A DNA stretch of 46,561 nucleotides from positions 1-46,561 of the forward strand of contig PAKP01000067.1 of assembly GCA_002706985.1 (NCBI GenBank). Reading direction: 5' to 3'. Both the position numbers and the translations under genes were made by a program. This DNA is from Sneathiella sp. (lineage in GTDB: Bacteria > Pseudomonadota > Alphaproteobacteria > Sneathiellales > Sneathiellaceae). Under the pieces are notes generated by a model. The model saw only the letters and a program-made list of their open reading frames with translations, was not told the origin of the DNA and made no database searches. Of this stretch, positions 1 to 8,839 are shown in pieces. Every line of letters starts with the position of its first letter. The stretch's first letter is position 1.

Positions 1-38
<38 letters not shown>

Positions 39-53
39 TGAGATGAGGTCTCT

Positions 54-82
54 GCTATAGCCCAAGCCTGCCCATGTTGCAA
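54..82 (-). promoter_or_regulatory. Promoter for tRNA-Arg
   Basis: On the minus strand a TTGCAA -35 (77-82) and a TATAGC -10 (54-59) are separated by exactly 17 bp. Transcription would start near base 47, about 9 nt before the mature tRNA 5' end, a usual distance for a tRNA gene. Confidence 0.6.
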
Positions 83-120
83 CGATTTTAGGTTGCAGCG
101 GTTGTCGAATAACTTGACGA

Positions 121-312
121 TCAGCGGTTACGTTTCAACTGATCGATTGACGCCTTATGTGCGGCTTTTTCGCGGTTCGCAGTCACAGTTGTTGCGAGAT
201 CACTGCCATGTGGTTCGGAGGTCCCTCTTTTGAGGGCTTTTTCCCGCTCCACACGTTGATGTTGCCGCTTCTTGATATTCTTCAGGCGTTCAATATCCGA
301 TTGCATTGGCAT
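121..312 (-). CDS. Small basic hypothetical protein, possibly DUF4169-like
   Basis: A 63-residue, strongly basic, helix-forming protein rich in Lys, Arg and Glu, with no Cys and no membrane segment. The start at 312 (MPMQSDIERL) is chosen over an in-frame ATG at 333 because AAAGGAGAG lies just upstream of 312 and inside the longer reading frame. Its size, charge and a NRExA stretch recall the small DUF4169 proteins of alphaproteobacteria, but the match is by eye and weak. It lies between the amidohydrolase and tRNA-Arg, all on the minus strand. Function unknown; a small nucleic-acid-binding role is possible but unsupported. Confidence 0.6.
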   Translation of the reverse strand: MPMQSDIERLKNIKKRQHQRVEREKALKRGTSEPHGSDLATTVTANREKAAHKASIDQLKRNR

Positions 313-421
313 GAAACTCTCCTTTCTGAACATTATGCTTCAGTAATACATAATGTAGTTCGGAGCCGATCACATGCCAACCCGGCGACCTGAAAAAATC
401 CGCAAAACGCTGCCTTTAACC

Positions 422-1612
422 TTACGGGAATTCTACTTTCTGGCCGTTCTTGACAACCATCCTGTGATTTTTCTTCGCTGCTGCCATCAGGATATCGTCG
501 ACCGGATTTCCGCTCACGATAAGCAAATCAGCTTTAAAGCCCGGCTTTACCTGACCGCGATCGTCAAGTTCCATAAGGCCGTGTGCGACAGATGTCGCGC
601 TTTTGAGGGCGTCAATTGGCGTCATGCCACAGTCAACCATATAGGCCATTTCCATCGCATTCTCGCCATGGAGATTAAAGGGTGTGCCGGCATCCGTACC
701 CATGGCAATCTTGCCACCGGCTTTGTAGAACATCTTGAAACTCTCTTTGTGCTTCTCAAAGACGCGCCGAGATTTCTCCACAACATAGTCGGCAATGCCA
801 TTATCCGCATTGTTGAGAATGTTCTGTACCGCCGCGAGGGTTGGTACAAGAAAGGTTCCGCGCTCCATCATTGCATCGAGGCATTCCTGATCCATAAAAA
901 TACCATGTTCAATCGAGGTAATGCCGGCTTTCACCGCGTTCATAATTCCCTCGGCCCCTTGTGCATGGCTCGCAGATGTTTTGTGAAAGCGCCTGGCCTC
1001 ATTCACGCCGGCATGCATTTCTTCGGCGGAGTAATGCGCATCTTCCGGATTGACGCGCGGCGTCATGACGCCACCAGTGGCCATGATTTTGATAAGATCG
1101 CTGCCGGCATGAATCTGTTCGCGCACGGCTTTGATGACCTCGTCGCATCCATCTGCAATGCGCCCGTTCCTGTTTCCGTGACCACCCGTCATACAGATCA
1201 TTTTCCCGGATGCCATAATATTCGGGCCAAAAAATCTACCGCTGTTGCAGGCATCGCGGACAGGAAACTCCAGATACTCCCGACCGCCGCAATCGCGGAC
1301 CGCTGTGATGCCGGATTTGAGGGAGAGCTGAGCGTTCTCAAGGACGCGCAGTGTAATCTCGCCGGGGTTCACGCCCTCGATGCTGCTGCGCGGATCCGCC
1401 TCGCCTTTATAGACCAGATGGACATGGCAATCCGCAATTCCGGGCATCAGAGTGCCACCACTGGTATCGACCCGTTCGCCCTGATAATCGGAAAACTTCT
1501 CTGCGGGCGCGACGTCCTTGATTGTATCACCTTCCACCAGGACGGCATGATCTTTCAGCAGGTCACCGGTACCATCGAAGACGTCACCGCCGCTGTATAA
1601 AATGGCTGTCAT
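422..1612 (-). CDS. Metal-dependent amidohydrolase (imidazolonepropionase-like, COG1228)
   Basis: A 396-residue amidohydrolase-superfamily enzyme with the expected metal-site residues in order: H63 and H65 (DCHVHL), K175 (IKIMATGG) as the likely carboxylated bridging lysine, H216 (ASHAQG), H236 (SIEHG) and D307 (GTDAGT). The N- and C-terminal ends form the small beta-sandwich seen in this superfamily. The pattern with bridging Lys and SxEHG is typical of the group that includes prolidase-like Xaa-Pro and Xaa-Arg/Lys dipeptidases and imidazolonepropionase-like hydrolases, so it probably cleaves a cyclic amide or dipeptide. The substrate cannot be set from sequence. No signal peptide is visible, so it is likely cytoplasmic. 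No hutHU genes are nearby, so histidine degradation is not indicated. Confidence 0.85.
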   Translation of the reverse strand: MTAILYSGGDVFDGTGDLLKDHAVLVEGDTIKDVAPAEKFSDYQGERVDTSGGTLMPGIADCHVHLVYKGEADPRSSIEGVNPGEITLRVLENAQLSLKSGITAVRDCGGREYLEFPVRDACNSGRFFGPNIMASGKMICMTGGHGNRNGRIADGCDEVIKAVREQIHAGSDLIKIMATGGVMTPRVNPEDAHYSAEEMHAGVNEARRFHKTSASHAQGAEGIMNAVKAGITSIEHGIFMDQECLDAMMERGTFLVPTLAAVQNILNNADNGIADYVVEKSRRVFEKHKESFKMFYKAGGKIAMGTDAGTPFNLHGENAMEMAYMVDCGMTPIDALKSATSVAHGLMELDDRGQVKPGFKADLLIVSGNPVDDILMAAAKKNHRMVVKNGQKVEFP

Positions 1613-1741
1613 ATCTGTCAGTCCTTGTTATTGTTTGCTATCAATCAATTATGCCATGAAGAGGGAGCGAACTTCCAACAAAAAATCGGATATTCGAGCC
1701 ACCGGATAGTTTCTGATCTATAAAATAAACTCGAGAGGATA

Positions 1742-2713
1742 CTACTTGCCTGAAGTCATTTGCAGAAAAGCGTCCTCCAGATCGGGCTCTTCTGTTGTCA
1801 GGTCTATTACGTCAAGTTGATCGTCCGTCACGGCTTTCAGAATCTTGGCCATTTCCGTTTCGCTGGGACGGAAGGAGATATTGATCTTCCGGCCGTGTGA
1901 CAGGGTTGCATTGAATTTTTTCAGATTTTCCGGGACTTCAGCAATTTCATGGCCGAGAAGAAGGCAGACATTCTTCATATCGAGTTTTCCAAGAAGGCTG
2001 TCTGTCGGCTCACATGCAACGACTGCGCCATGGTTGATAATGGCGATGGTATCACAAAGCTCCTCCGCCTCCTCAAGGTAGTGGGTGGTGAGGATAATTG
2101 TTGTACCGCCTTCGTTCAGTTTCCTGATATAGGTCCAGAGTTGCTGGCGCAGTTCAATATCGACACCTGCGGTAGGTTCATCAAGGATGAGGACATCCGG
2201 ACTATGGACCATCGCTTTCGCAACGAGAAGCCGCCGCCGCATGCCACCGGACAGAGTGCGTGCGTAGACATCGGCTTTATCACCCAGCCCCATGGCCTCC
2301 AGGATTTCATCGGTCCGTCTTTTTGATTTTGGAACGCCATAAAGCCCCGCCTGAAATTCCATCACTTCCCGGGGTGTAAAGAAGGCGTCGAGATTAAGCT
2401 CTTGTGGTACGACACCGACGGCACTCCTCGCGGCGCGCATATCTTTTTCAGTATCGTAACCACAAATACGCACCTCTCCGCTTGTCTTGTTTACAAGGCC
2501 CGCAATGATATTGATCAGAGTTGATTTTCCAGCCCCATTGGGACCGAGAAGACCGAAGAAAGACCCCCGCGCAACATCAAGATTGATGCCTTTCAGGGCG
2601 ACCTTATCCGGAGTGGATCCCTTTATTTTATATGTTTTTTTTAGGTCCCGCACCTGCAAGGCCGGAATTGTCGACGGAGATTCAATCATTCTGTTATATT
2701 CTTCAGCATACAT
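1742..2713 (-). CDS. ABC-2 type transporter ATP-binding protein
   Basis: A 323-residue ABC ATPase. Visible motifs: Walker A GPNGAGKST (about 57-65), Q-loop Q104, signature LSGGM (154-158), Walker B LILDEP (175-180) with catalytic E179, and switch H211. The roughly 100-residue C-terminal extension is usual for the COG1131 (CcmA/DrrA-like) ATPases that pair with ABC-2 permeases in export of drugs, lipids or polysaccharides. No permease gene lies on either side, which is unusual, so the partner must be elsewhere or lost. The start is uncertain: ATG at 2713 has no clear ribosome site, while ATG at 2689 (MIESPSTIPA) has a weak GAAGA upstream and better fits the family's N terminus. Confidence 0.85.
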   Translation of the reverse strand: MYAEEYNRMIESPSTIPALQVRDLKKTYKIKGSTPDKVALKGINLDVARGSFFGLLGPNGAGKSTLINIIAGLVNKTSGEVRICGYDTEKDMRAARSAVGVVPQELNLDAFFTPREVMEFQAGLYGVPKSKRRTDEILEAMGLGDKADVYARTLSGGMRRRLLVAKAMVHSPDVLILDEPTAGVDIELRQQLWTYIRKLNEGGTTIILTTHYLEEAEELCDTIAIINHGAVVACEPTDSLLGKLDMKNVCLLLGHEIAEVPENLKKFNATLSHGRKINISFRPSETEMAKILKAVTDDQLDVIDLTTEEPDLEDAFLQMTSGK

Positions 2714-2737
2714 TTAGTTATCAGTATTGTTATATAG

Positions 2738-3014
2738 TCAGAAATTCGGCGTGATCGATATGACCACGATTATCAGCAGAGCGGATACCGTAATGCAGCT
2801 TGCCACCTCATGCGCGTGGCCGTTCTGATAACACTGGATGCAGGCATCAGGCGCATCAGGGTAAAACGCCGCGCGTTGCGTTTTTAAAACCAACGAGCCA
2901 CACAATCATATAGGCGACGTCGGATGCCATGGCAATATGCAAGACGGTGAGATAGCTGGTGGTGATGTTTTGAACAAAACAAATTAAAGGCGGCGTGAAA
3001 TTGGCGCAAATCAT
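2738..3014 (-). pseudogene. Small two-helix membrane protein, apparently frameshifted
   Basis: A strong ribosome site (AAAGGAGAACGA) precedes ATG at 3014. The first frame encodes MICANFTPPL and a hydrophobic helix, then stops at 2856 after residue 52. Skipping one A in the AAAAA run near 2881-2885 moves translation into a second open frame that runs to a stop at 2738. It supplies a DACIQCYQNG segment and a second hydrophobic helix (ASCITVSALLIIVVIS). The joined product is 91 residues with two membrane helices. Either the gene is broken, the run carries a sequencing error, or the real protein is the 52-residue one-helix form. No family recognised. It accounts for most of the 427-bp gap between the ABC ATPase and the zinc-finger gene. 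Confidence 0.45.
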
Positions 3015-3152
3015 TCGTTCTCCTTTAGCCATTTCTCGGTTGCGTCCTTTTTCGCAATCGATATCATCCATGCGTTACTGAAGATGGCGGGAAATGATTG
3101 CCGCTGGTAAAATCGGTAATCGGCGTAATCAGACGAAGAAGTGAGACGGCTT

Positions 3153-3332
3153 ATGCAAGCTATTGAGACAATTGAAGTAGATAGCCCCAAAGTTGCCTGC
3201 GACGGCGGCAAAGGCCCCCTTGGCCATCCACGTGTATTTCTGAATATGGGGGATAAAGGTTCGGTTGAATGTCCTTATTGCAGCCGTAACTATGTTTTGA
3301 GGGCAGGCGCGAAAGTATCAGGCGGACATTGA
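3153..3332 (+). CDS. Zinc-finger domain protein (zf-CHCC, NDUFS6-like)
   Basis: A 59-residue protein with the arrangement CDGG...GHPRV...CPYCSRNYVL, which matches the CHCC zinc-finger family: one Cys and one His upstream plus a C-terminal CxxC, four zinc ligands. The domain is shared with the mitochondrial complex I subunit NDUFS6, and bacterial copies are common in alphaproteobacteria as stand-alone short proteins; a role in complex I assembly is suggested for the family but not shown here. The ATG at 3153 (MQAIETIEVD) is preferred; an in-frame GTG at 3141 would add four residues. The gene lies 47 bp before polA on the same strand. Confidence 0.8.
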   Translation: MQAIETIEVDSPKVACDGGKGPLGHPRVFLNMGDKGSVECPYCSRNYVLRAGAKVSGGH

Positions 3333-3379
3333 TCTTCATCAATTCCGACGACAATTAAACAAAAAAGCAGAGAAGCGGC

Positions 3380-6241
3380 ATGACCGAACCTGACGTTACG
3401 GGCGATCCAAATCAGAAGCACAGGATATATCTGGTCGATGGTTCAGGGTATATTTTCCGCGCTTACTTTGCGATGATTCGCGGACGTCAGCCGATGTCGC
3501 GGTCCGACGGTACGCCGACCGGGGCGGTTCTCGGGTTTTCGAATATGCTGTTCAAGCTTATTCAGGATACGCAGGCGGATGGACGTGTCAGCCATCTTGC
3601 CGTGATTTTCGATACCAGCCGGAAGACGTTCCGCTCGGATATTTTCCCTGACTATAAAGCCAATCGTGATGCGCCGCCCGAAGACCTGATCCCGCAGTTT
3701 CCGCTGGTCAGGGATGCAACGCGTGCCTTTAATGTTCCGGCGATCGAGAAAGAGGGCTTCGAGGCAGATGATATCATCGCCACATATGCCGCGCAGGCCC
3801 GTGCCAAGAATATGGAATGTGTCATTGTGTCATCTGACAAGGATCTGATGCAACTTGTCGGGGGCGACGTCACCATGCTGGACCCGATGAAAAACAAGAT
3901 GATTGGCCCGAATGAAGTGTTGGAAAAATTCGGTGTCGGACCGGACCGGGTGATAGATGTTCAATCCCTCGCCGGGGATAGCGTTGATAATGTTCCGGGC
4001 GTACCGGGTATTGGTATCAAGACTGCGGCTCTCCTGATCAATGAATTTGGTGATCTTGATACTCTGCTGGAAAGAGCCGGGGAAATTCCGCAAAAGGGCC
4101 GCCGCGAGAAACTGCTCGAAAATGCGGAAATGGCTCGGATCAGCCGTGATCTGGTGACGCTTAAAAATGACGTTGATCTTGATATCGATGTCATGGATTT
4201 GACGGTGCAAATGCCGAACGCCGCCGACCTGATCGCCTTCCTTAAAGAAAATGAATTCAAACAGCTTACTGGGCGGGCGATGGAGTTTTTCGGGGCGTCG
4301 TTCAGGGAGGAAGCTGCCGCCCTCCCCGATGACGAACCGGAAGAAACCGGCGCTGGAACGCCGAAGGTGGAGGATGTCAATTATACAACGGTCCTCGATA
4401 TGGAAACGCTCAATTTCTGGATAAAAGAGGCTGAGCGCGTCGGACAGGTAGCGGTGGATACGGAAACCACCTCGCTGAATGCCATGCAGGCATCACTTGT
4501 TGGCATATCGCTTTCCATACATCCGGGGCGGGCCTGCTATATTCCCGTCGGCCATGTTGGCGCAAAGGAACAAACCGGTTTCGATTTTGACGGCGCCGCG
4601 GCGAAAGACAAGGACGATATGCCTCGGCAGCTTCCAAAAGAGGATGTGCTCGCGGCACTGAAACCTCTTTTTGAAGACCCGGGGGTGCTGAAAATCGGCC
4701 AGAACATCAAATATGATATGGTCATCCTGGCGCAGGAAGGGATTAACGTCACCCCGATCGATGACACGATGCTGCTTTCCTATTGTCAGGAAGCGGGATT
4801 GCATGGCCATGGGATGGACGAGCTTTCGGAGCTGCATTTCAACATCAAGCCGATACCGTTCAAGGAAGTGGCGGGAAGCGGAAAGTCGCAGATTACGTTC
4901 GCTGAAGTGCCCATCGACAAGGCAACGGACTATGCGGCGGAGGACGCGGATATCACCTTGCGCCTGCATCAGGTCCTGAAACGGCAACTTGTGCAATCTA
5001 AATCCGTTGATTTGTATGAGACGATAGAACGGCCGCTTGTTCCGGTCATTGCAAGAATGGAGCAGGAGGGCATTAAAGTCGATGCCAAGCTGCTCAGTAC
5101 CCTCTCAACCGATTTCGGTGATCGCATGGAGGGGCTGGTAAAGGAGATTCATGATCTCGCAGGCGAGGAGTTTAACGTCGGCTCTCCAAAGCAGCTTGGC
5201 GAGATCCTGTTTGACAAGATGGGACTTTCAGGCGGCAAGAAAGGCAAAACCGGTGCCTATACGACGGACGTCAATGTTTTGGAGGGGCTTGCGGCTGAGG
5301 GCGTCGAGCTGGCGCAGAAAGTGCTCGACTGGCGGCAGCTTTCAAAACTGAAAAGCACCTATACGGATGCCCTGCAGGGCCAGATAAACAGTAAAACCGG
5401 CCGTATCCACACATCTTTCTCGCTGGCGGCTGCCTCCACCGGCCGTCTGGCTTCGAGTGAGCCAAATGTGCAGAATATCCCGGTGCGAACGGAAGAGGGA
5501 CGTAAACTGCGTCAGGCCTTTATTGCGGAGCCCGGCAACAAGCTCTTAAGCGTTGACTATTCCCAGATTGAGCTTCGGTTGTTGGCCCATATTGCGGACA
5601 TCAATTCGCTTAAAGAAGCCTTCGCCGACGGGCTTGATATTCACGCCAAAACCGCATCGCAGGTCTTCGGTGTGGAGATGGAAGGCATGGATCCGATGAT
5701 GCGCAGATCCGCCAAAGCCATCAACTTCGGTATAATCTACGGGATCAGCGCTTTTGGTCTCGCCCGTCAGCTCGGGGTGTCCCGCACGGAAGCGCAAGGC
5801 TATATTGACCAGTATTTTGTCCAATATCCGGGTATCAAGGATTACATGGAAAGCACCAAGAGCTTCTGCCGGGAGCATGGTTTTGTGCAAACCATTTTTG
5901 GCCGGAAGGTGCATTTGCCGGGGATCAGTGACAAGAATGGTGCCCGCCGCAGTTTTTCAGAGCGCGCGGCCATTAATGCACCCATTCAGGGGTCGGCCGC
6001 GGATATTATCAAGCGCGCCATGATCCATGTACCCAATGCTCTCGATGAAGCAAAGCTCTCCGCCCGAATGCTCCTGCAGGTACATGACGAACTTATCTTT
6101 GAAGTTGCAGAGGATCAGGTTGACGATACGATACCCTTGATTAAATCCGTGATGGAAAAGGCGTCGCTTCCCACAATTGAGCTTTCCGTCCCGCTGATCG
6201 CCGACGCCGGTGTGGGCGACAACTGGGGCGAAGCGCATTAA
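3380..6241 (+). CDS. polA: DNA polymerase I
   Basis: A 953-residue, full-length Pol I with all three activities apparently intact. Residues 1 to about 290 form the 5'-3' exonuclease (YLVDGSGYIFRAY; DKDLMQLV; GDSVDNVPGVPGIG). The 3'-5' proofreading domain keeps DTET (about 359), KIGQNIKYDM and YAAEDADITL, so it is not the proofreading-dead form found in many bacteria. The polymerase domain has motif A SVDYSQIELR (about 723-732), motif B RRSAKAINFGIIYG (about 775) and motif C VHDEL (about 902). It acts in Okazaki fragment processing and excision repair. A 46-bp gap separates it from the zinc-finger gene, and a MarC gene follows on the same strand. Confidence 0.98.
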   Translation: MTEPDVTGDPNQKHRIYLVDGSGYIFRAYFAMIRGRQPMSRSDGTPTGAVLGFSNMLFKLIQDTQADGRVSHLAVIFDTSRKTFRSDIFPDYKANRDAPPEDLIPQFPLVRDATRAFNVPAIEKEGFEADDIIATYAAQARAKNMECVIVSSDKDLMQLVGGDVTMLDPMKNKMIGPNEVLEKFGVGPDRVIDVQSLAGDSVDNVPGVPGIGIKTAALLINEFGDLDTLLERAGEIPQKGRREKLLENAEMARISRDLVTLKNDVDLDIDVMDLTVQMPNAADLIAFLKENEFKQLTGRAMEFFGASFREEAAALPDDEPEETGAGTPKVEDVNYTTVLDMETLNFWIKEAERVGQVAVDTETTSLNAMQASLVGISLSIHPGRACYIPVGHVGAKEQTGFDFDGAAAKDKDDMPRQLPKEDVLAALKPLFEDPGVLKIGQNIKYDMVILAQEGINVTPIDDTMLLSYCQEAGLHGHGMDELSELHFNIKPIPFKEVAGSGKSQITFAEVPIDKATDYAAEDADITLRLHQVLKRQLVQSKSVDLYETIERPLVPVIARMEQEGIKVDAKLLSTLSTDFGDRMEGLVKEIHDLAGEEFNVGSPKQLGEILFDKMGLSGGKKGKTGAYTTDVNVLEGLAAEGVELAQKVLDWRQLSKLKSTYTDALQGQINSKTGRIHTSFSLAAASTGRLASSEPNVQNIPVRTEEGRKLRQAFIAEPGNKLLSVDYSQIELRLLAHIADINSLKEAFADGLDIHAKTASQVFGVEMEGMDPMMRRSAKAINFGIIYGISAFGLARQLGVSRTEAQGYIDQYFVQYPGIKDYMESTKSFCREHGFVQTIFGRKVHLPGISDKNGARRSFSERAAINAPIQGSAADIIKRAMIHVPNALDEAKLSARMLLQVHDELIFEVAEDQVDDTIPLIKSVMEKASLPTIELSVPLIADAGVGDNWGEAH

Positions 6242-6322
6242 GACAGGATGAAGCAACGGCTTGCTCCGTCATCCGTTGGCGGGTAGGGTGACGGAAGGTT
6301 ATTCTCGTGGAAGTAAGCGCAT

Positions 6323-6952
6323 ATGCTTGAAACGGCCCTCATTGCCTTCACAACCTTTTTTGCGACCATCGGGCCTTTGGATATAGCCGCGTTGTTTGCA
6401 GCCCTGACAGCCAACGCGACACCGCGCGAAAGACGCCAGATGGCCGTCAAGGGCACCTTGATTGGTGGTGGCATCCTTCTGTTTTTTGCGTTGTTTGGCA
6501 AGGCGGTTCTGACAAGCTTTGGCATAACCCTGCCGGCACTACAGGCCTCTGGCGGAATATTATTGTTGTTGATCGCCATTGATATGGTCTTTGCCAGAAC
6601 GTCCGGCAGTACAACCACGACAGATGAGGAAAATGTCGAGGCTCAGGGGAAAACGGATGTTTCGGTATTCCCGCTGGCAACACCGTTGATTGCCGGACCT
6701 GGCGCCATCGGTGCGGCCATCCTCCTGGTCGCCGAGGCAAAGGGAGATACAATAGAAACGTCGATTGTAATCGGTGTCCTGCTGGGCATGGTTTTGTTGA
6801 CCCTGATATTAATGCTGCTTGCTTCCCAGGTTCAAAAGCTGCTGGGTGTTACAGGGCTTCATGTGATCTCCCGGGTCGTCGGCGTCTTGCTCGCTGCGTT
6901 GGCCGTTCAGTTCATCTTCAACGGTATCCGGGACAGCGGGCTTCTGGGGTGA
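6323..6952 (+). CDS. MarC/UPF0056 family integral membrane protein
   Basis: A 209-residue protein with about six hydrophobic helices. The N terminus LETALIAFTTFFATIGPLD and the later PLATPLIAGPGAIGAAIL block are the two conserved MarC signatures (FxxxIGPLD and TPLIAGPG). A polar loop rich in Thr, Asp and Glu (SGSTTTTDEE) separates the two halves, as usual for the family. The biochemical role is unknown; an old link of marC to multiple antibiotic resistance has not held up. The start at 6323 has GGAAG about 14 nt upstream. The gene lies 81 bp after polA and meets the TRIC gene tail to tail, with only 15 bp between the stops. Confidence 0.9.
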   Translation: MLETALIAFTTFFATIGPLDIAALFAALTANATPRERRQMAVKGTLIGGGILLFFALFGKAVLTSFGITLPALQASGGILLLLIAIDMVFARTSGSTTTTDEENVEAQGKTDVSVFPLATPLIAGPGAIGAAILLVAEAKGDTIETSIVIGVLLGMVLLTLILMLLASQVQKLLGVTGLHVISRVVGVLLAALAVQFIFNGIRDSGLLG

Positions 6953-6967
6953 GCCAATCCTTTACAT

Positions 6968-7600
6968 TTATTTGTATATCCGTCCGGCTCTTTGCTTGTA
7001 TCGGGGCAGGGACCAGGCGAAAAGGATTGCGCCCGCACGTAGGCCAAATCCAACGACAATACCTGCGGAGGCTGCTATGAGTGGTGAAACGCCGAACGCG
7101 GTGATGGCAATAATATAGACCGAAGCACTCGCAAGGGCGGCAGTCGCATATATTTCCTGCTTTAGCAGCAACGGCGCCTCATCGGCGACCAAATCCCGGA
7201 TAAGCCCTCCGAACGTGGCCGTCATCATGCCAAGAACAACTGCAACCAGAGGGCTGGTTCCACTGCTTCGTGCGATTTCGGCTCCCAATATGGCGAAGGC
7301 CACTAACCCGGCAGCATCTGCCCAGATCAGAAGCACATATCGCCTTTGTACGCGCGAAGCGAAGAAATATAGGGCAAGGGCGACCACCAGGCAGACGAGC
7401 AGGTATCTTTGGTCGGTAATCCAGAACACCGGGCGGTCCAGGATCAGGTCACGCAGGGTTCCGCCGCCGATGCCGGTAAAGGTCGCCATCATACCGAACC
7501 CTATCAGGTCCATCTCCTTGCGGCTGGCCACGAGGCTGCCGGTTGCCGCAAACACGGCAACGCCGATCAAATCCAGAATGATAATGAATTCAGCAAACAT
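6968..7600 (-). CDS. TRIC-type cation channel family protein (UPF0126, YicG-like)
   Basis: A 210-residue membrane protein made of two similar halves of about three helices each, plus a C-terminal helix. Each half carries the family's glycine-rich turn: GIGGGTLRDLILD in the first and TFGGLIRDLVADE in the second. Bacterial and archaeal members of this family form trimeric channels for monovalent cations related to animal TRIC channels; the physiological role in bacteria is unsettled. It is transcribed from an ATG at 7600 preceded by GGGGGCGAA, and converges on the MarC gene. The tail KQRAGRIYK is basic and presumably cytoplasmic. Confidence 0.88.
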   Translation of the reverse strand: MFAEFIIILDLIGVAVFAATGSLVASRKEMDLIGFGMMATFTGIGGGTLRDLILDRPVFWITDQRYLLVCLVVALALYFFASRVQRRYVLLIWADAAGLVAFAILGAEIARSSGTSPLVAVVLGMMTATFGGLIRDLVADEAPLLLKQEIYATAALASASVYIIAITAFGVSPLIAASAGIVVGFGLRAGAILFAWSLPRYKQRAGRIYK

Positions 7601-7672
7601 TTCGCCCCCCGATCAGTAAGGCGTATAGTCTGTCAGAAGCGGAAAAAGCGCAAGTGCTCGGGTTTGGAAAGC

Positions 7673-8671
7673 TTATAGCATCGCCTGCAGGACCCGGTCA
7701 GGTGGCGTGTGGCCGTCGATAAAGGTCTTGATATTGATCAGTACCTTTTCACCCATATCGATACGCCCTTCAACGGTTGCGGATCCCATATGCGGCAGCA
7801 GGATAACATTGTCGAGTTCCAGCAGGCGCGGATTGACGGCGGGCTCATGCTCGAACACATCAAGTCCGGCCCCGGCAATCTTTCCATTACGCAGCAAGCG
7901 GGTTAAGGCGTTTTCATCGACGACTTCGCCGCGTGAGGTGTTGACCACATAGCAACTTGGCTGCAGAAGGGCCAGACGGCGGGCGTTCAGCAGATGAAAT
8001 GTTGCAGGGGTATGCGGACAGTTGACAGAGACAATATCCATCCGGGCGAGCATCTGATCGAGGCTCTCCCAATAGGTCGCTTCCAGCTCGTTCTCCACAT
8101 AGTCAGGCAGACGGTTGCGATTATGATAGTGAATGGAAAGCCCGAAGGCGCGCGCGCGCCGGGCGACGGCCTGACCGATCCGGCCCATGCCGATAATGCC
8201 AAGTCTCTTTCCCCAGATCCGGTGGCCAAGCATGCCCGTAGGGGACCAGCCTTTCCAGCTGCCGGAGCGCATCAGCCGTTCTCCCTCTGTCAGGCGACGG
8301 GGAACCGCCATAATCAGGGCCATGGTCATATCGGCTGTATCCTCGGTCAGCACACCCGGTGTATTGGTGACGGTAATATTGCGCTGGCGGGCGGTTGCCA
8401 GATCAATGTGGTCGACGCCGGTGCCGAAACTTGCAATCAGTTTCAGGTTCGGGTTGGTCTGACTGAGGACACCAAGGTCGATTTTATCGGTCACAGTCGG
8501 CACCAGAACATCCGCTGTTTTAACCGCCTCGATCAGCTGACTTTGGGTCATCGGCGTATCGTCATGGTTCAGCCTGGTATCGAAAAGCTCCATCATGCGG
8601 GTTTCGATGACATCCGGAAGTCTTCTGGTAACGACGACGACTGGTTTCTTCTGCGGCATTTGGCGACTCAC
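7673..8671 (-). CDS. D-isomer-specific 2-hydroxyacid dehydrogenase (glyoxylate/hydroxypyruvate reductase type)
   Basis: A 332-residue NAD(P)-dependent oxidoreductase. The Rossmann motif GMGRIG is at 161-166, and the catalytic triad is visible: R247 (NTSRGEVVDE), E276 (DVFEHEP) and H294 (LLPHMGSA). The substrate loop SFGTGVDHID (81-90) is that of the glyoxylate reductase group, so the likely reaction is reduction of glyoxylate or hydroxypyruvate. R186 and the HNRNR stretch after the second Rossmann strand hint at NADPH preference, by analogy only. The listed start is GTG at 8671; the ATG at 8659 (MPQKKPVVVV), preceded by AAGTGAG, may be the true one. Divergent from the SH3 gene across 168 bp. 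Confidence 0.92.
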   Translation of the reverse strand: MSRQMPQKKPVVVVTRRLPDVIETRMMELFDTRLNHDDTPMTQSQLIEAVKTADVLVPTVTDKIDLGVLSQTNPNLKLIASFGTGVDHIDLATARQRNITVTNTPGVLTEDTADMTMALIMAVPRRLTEGERLMRSGSWKGWSPTGMLGHRIWGKRLGIIGMGRIGQAVARRARAFGLSIHYHNRNRLPDYVENELEATYWESLDQMLARMDIVSVNCPHTPATFHLLNARRLALLQPSCYVVNTSRGEVVDENALTRLLRNGKIAGAGLDVFEHEPAVNPRLLELDNVILLPHMGSATVEGRIDMGEKVLINIKTFIDGHTPPDRVLQAML

Positions 8672-8839
8672 TTATTTCTGGATTTTGGGTATGACCAACA
8701 GACTTTATCTAGCAGATAGCGGTGGCGGATACAATTGCGACCTTGGCGAAAAGGACATGGATTTTGCATACTTGACCATCTACCCCCTTGCACGGCATAA
8801 GTTGGACGGCTTCCTGTTAATTCTGAGAGTAGTACCGTC

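Noticed and set aside
374..1600. 408-codon open frame on the plus strand
   Set aside because: It lies fully opposite the amidohydrolase, which has all catalytic residues; the antisense product has low complexity and no domain.
6323..6952. Antibiotic-resistance role for the MarC-family gene
   Set aside because: The family name comes from an old operon link; no resistance function follows from the sequence.
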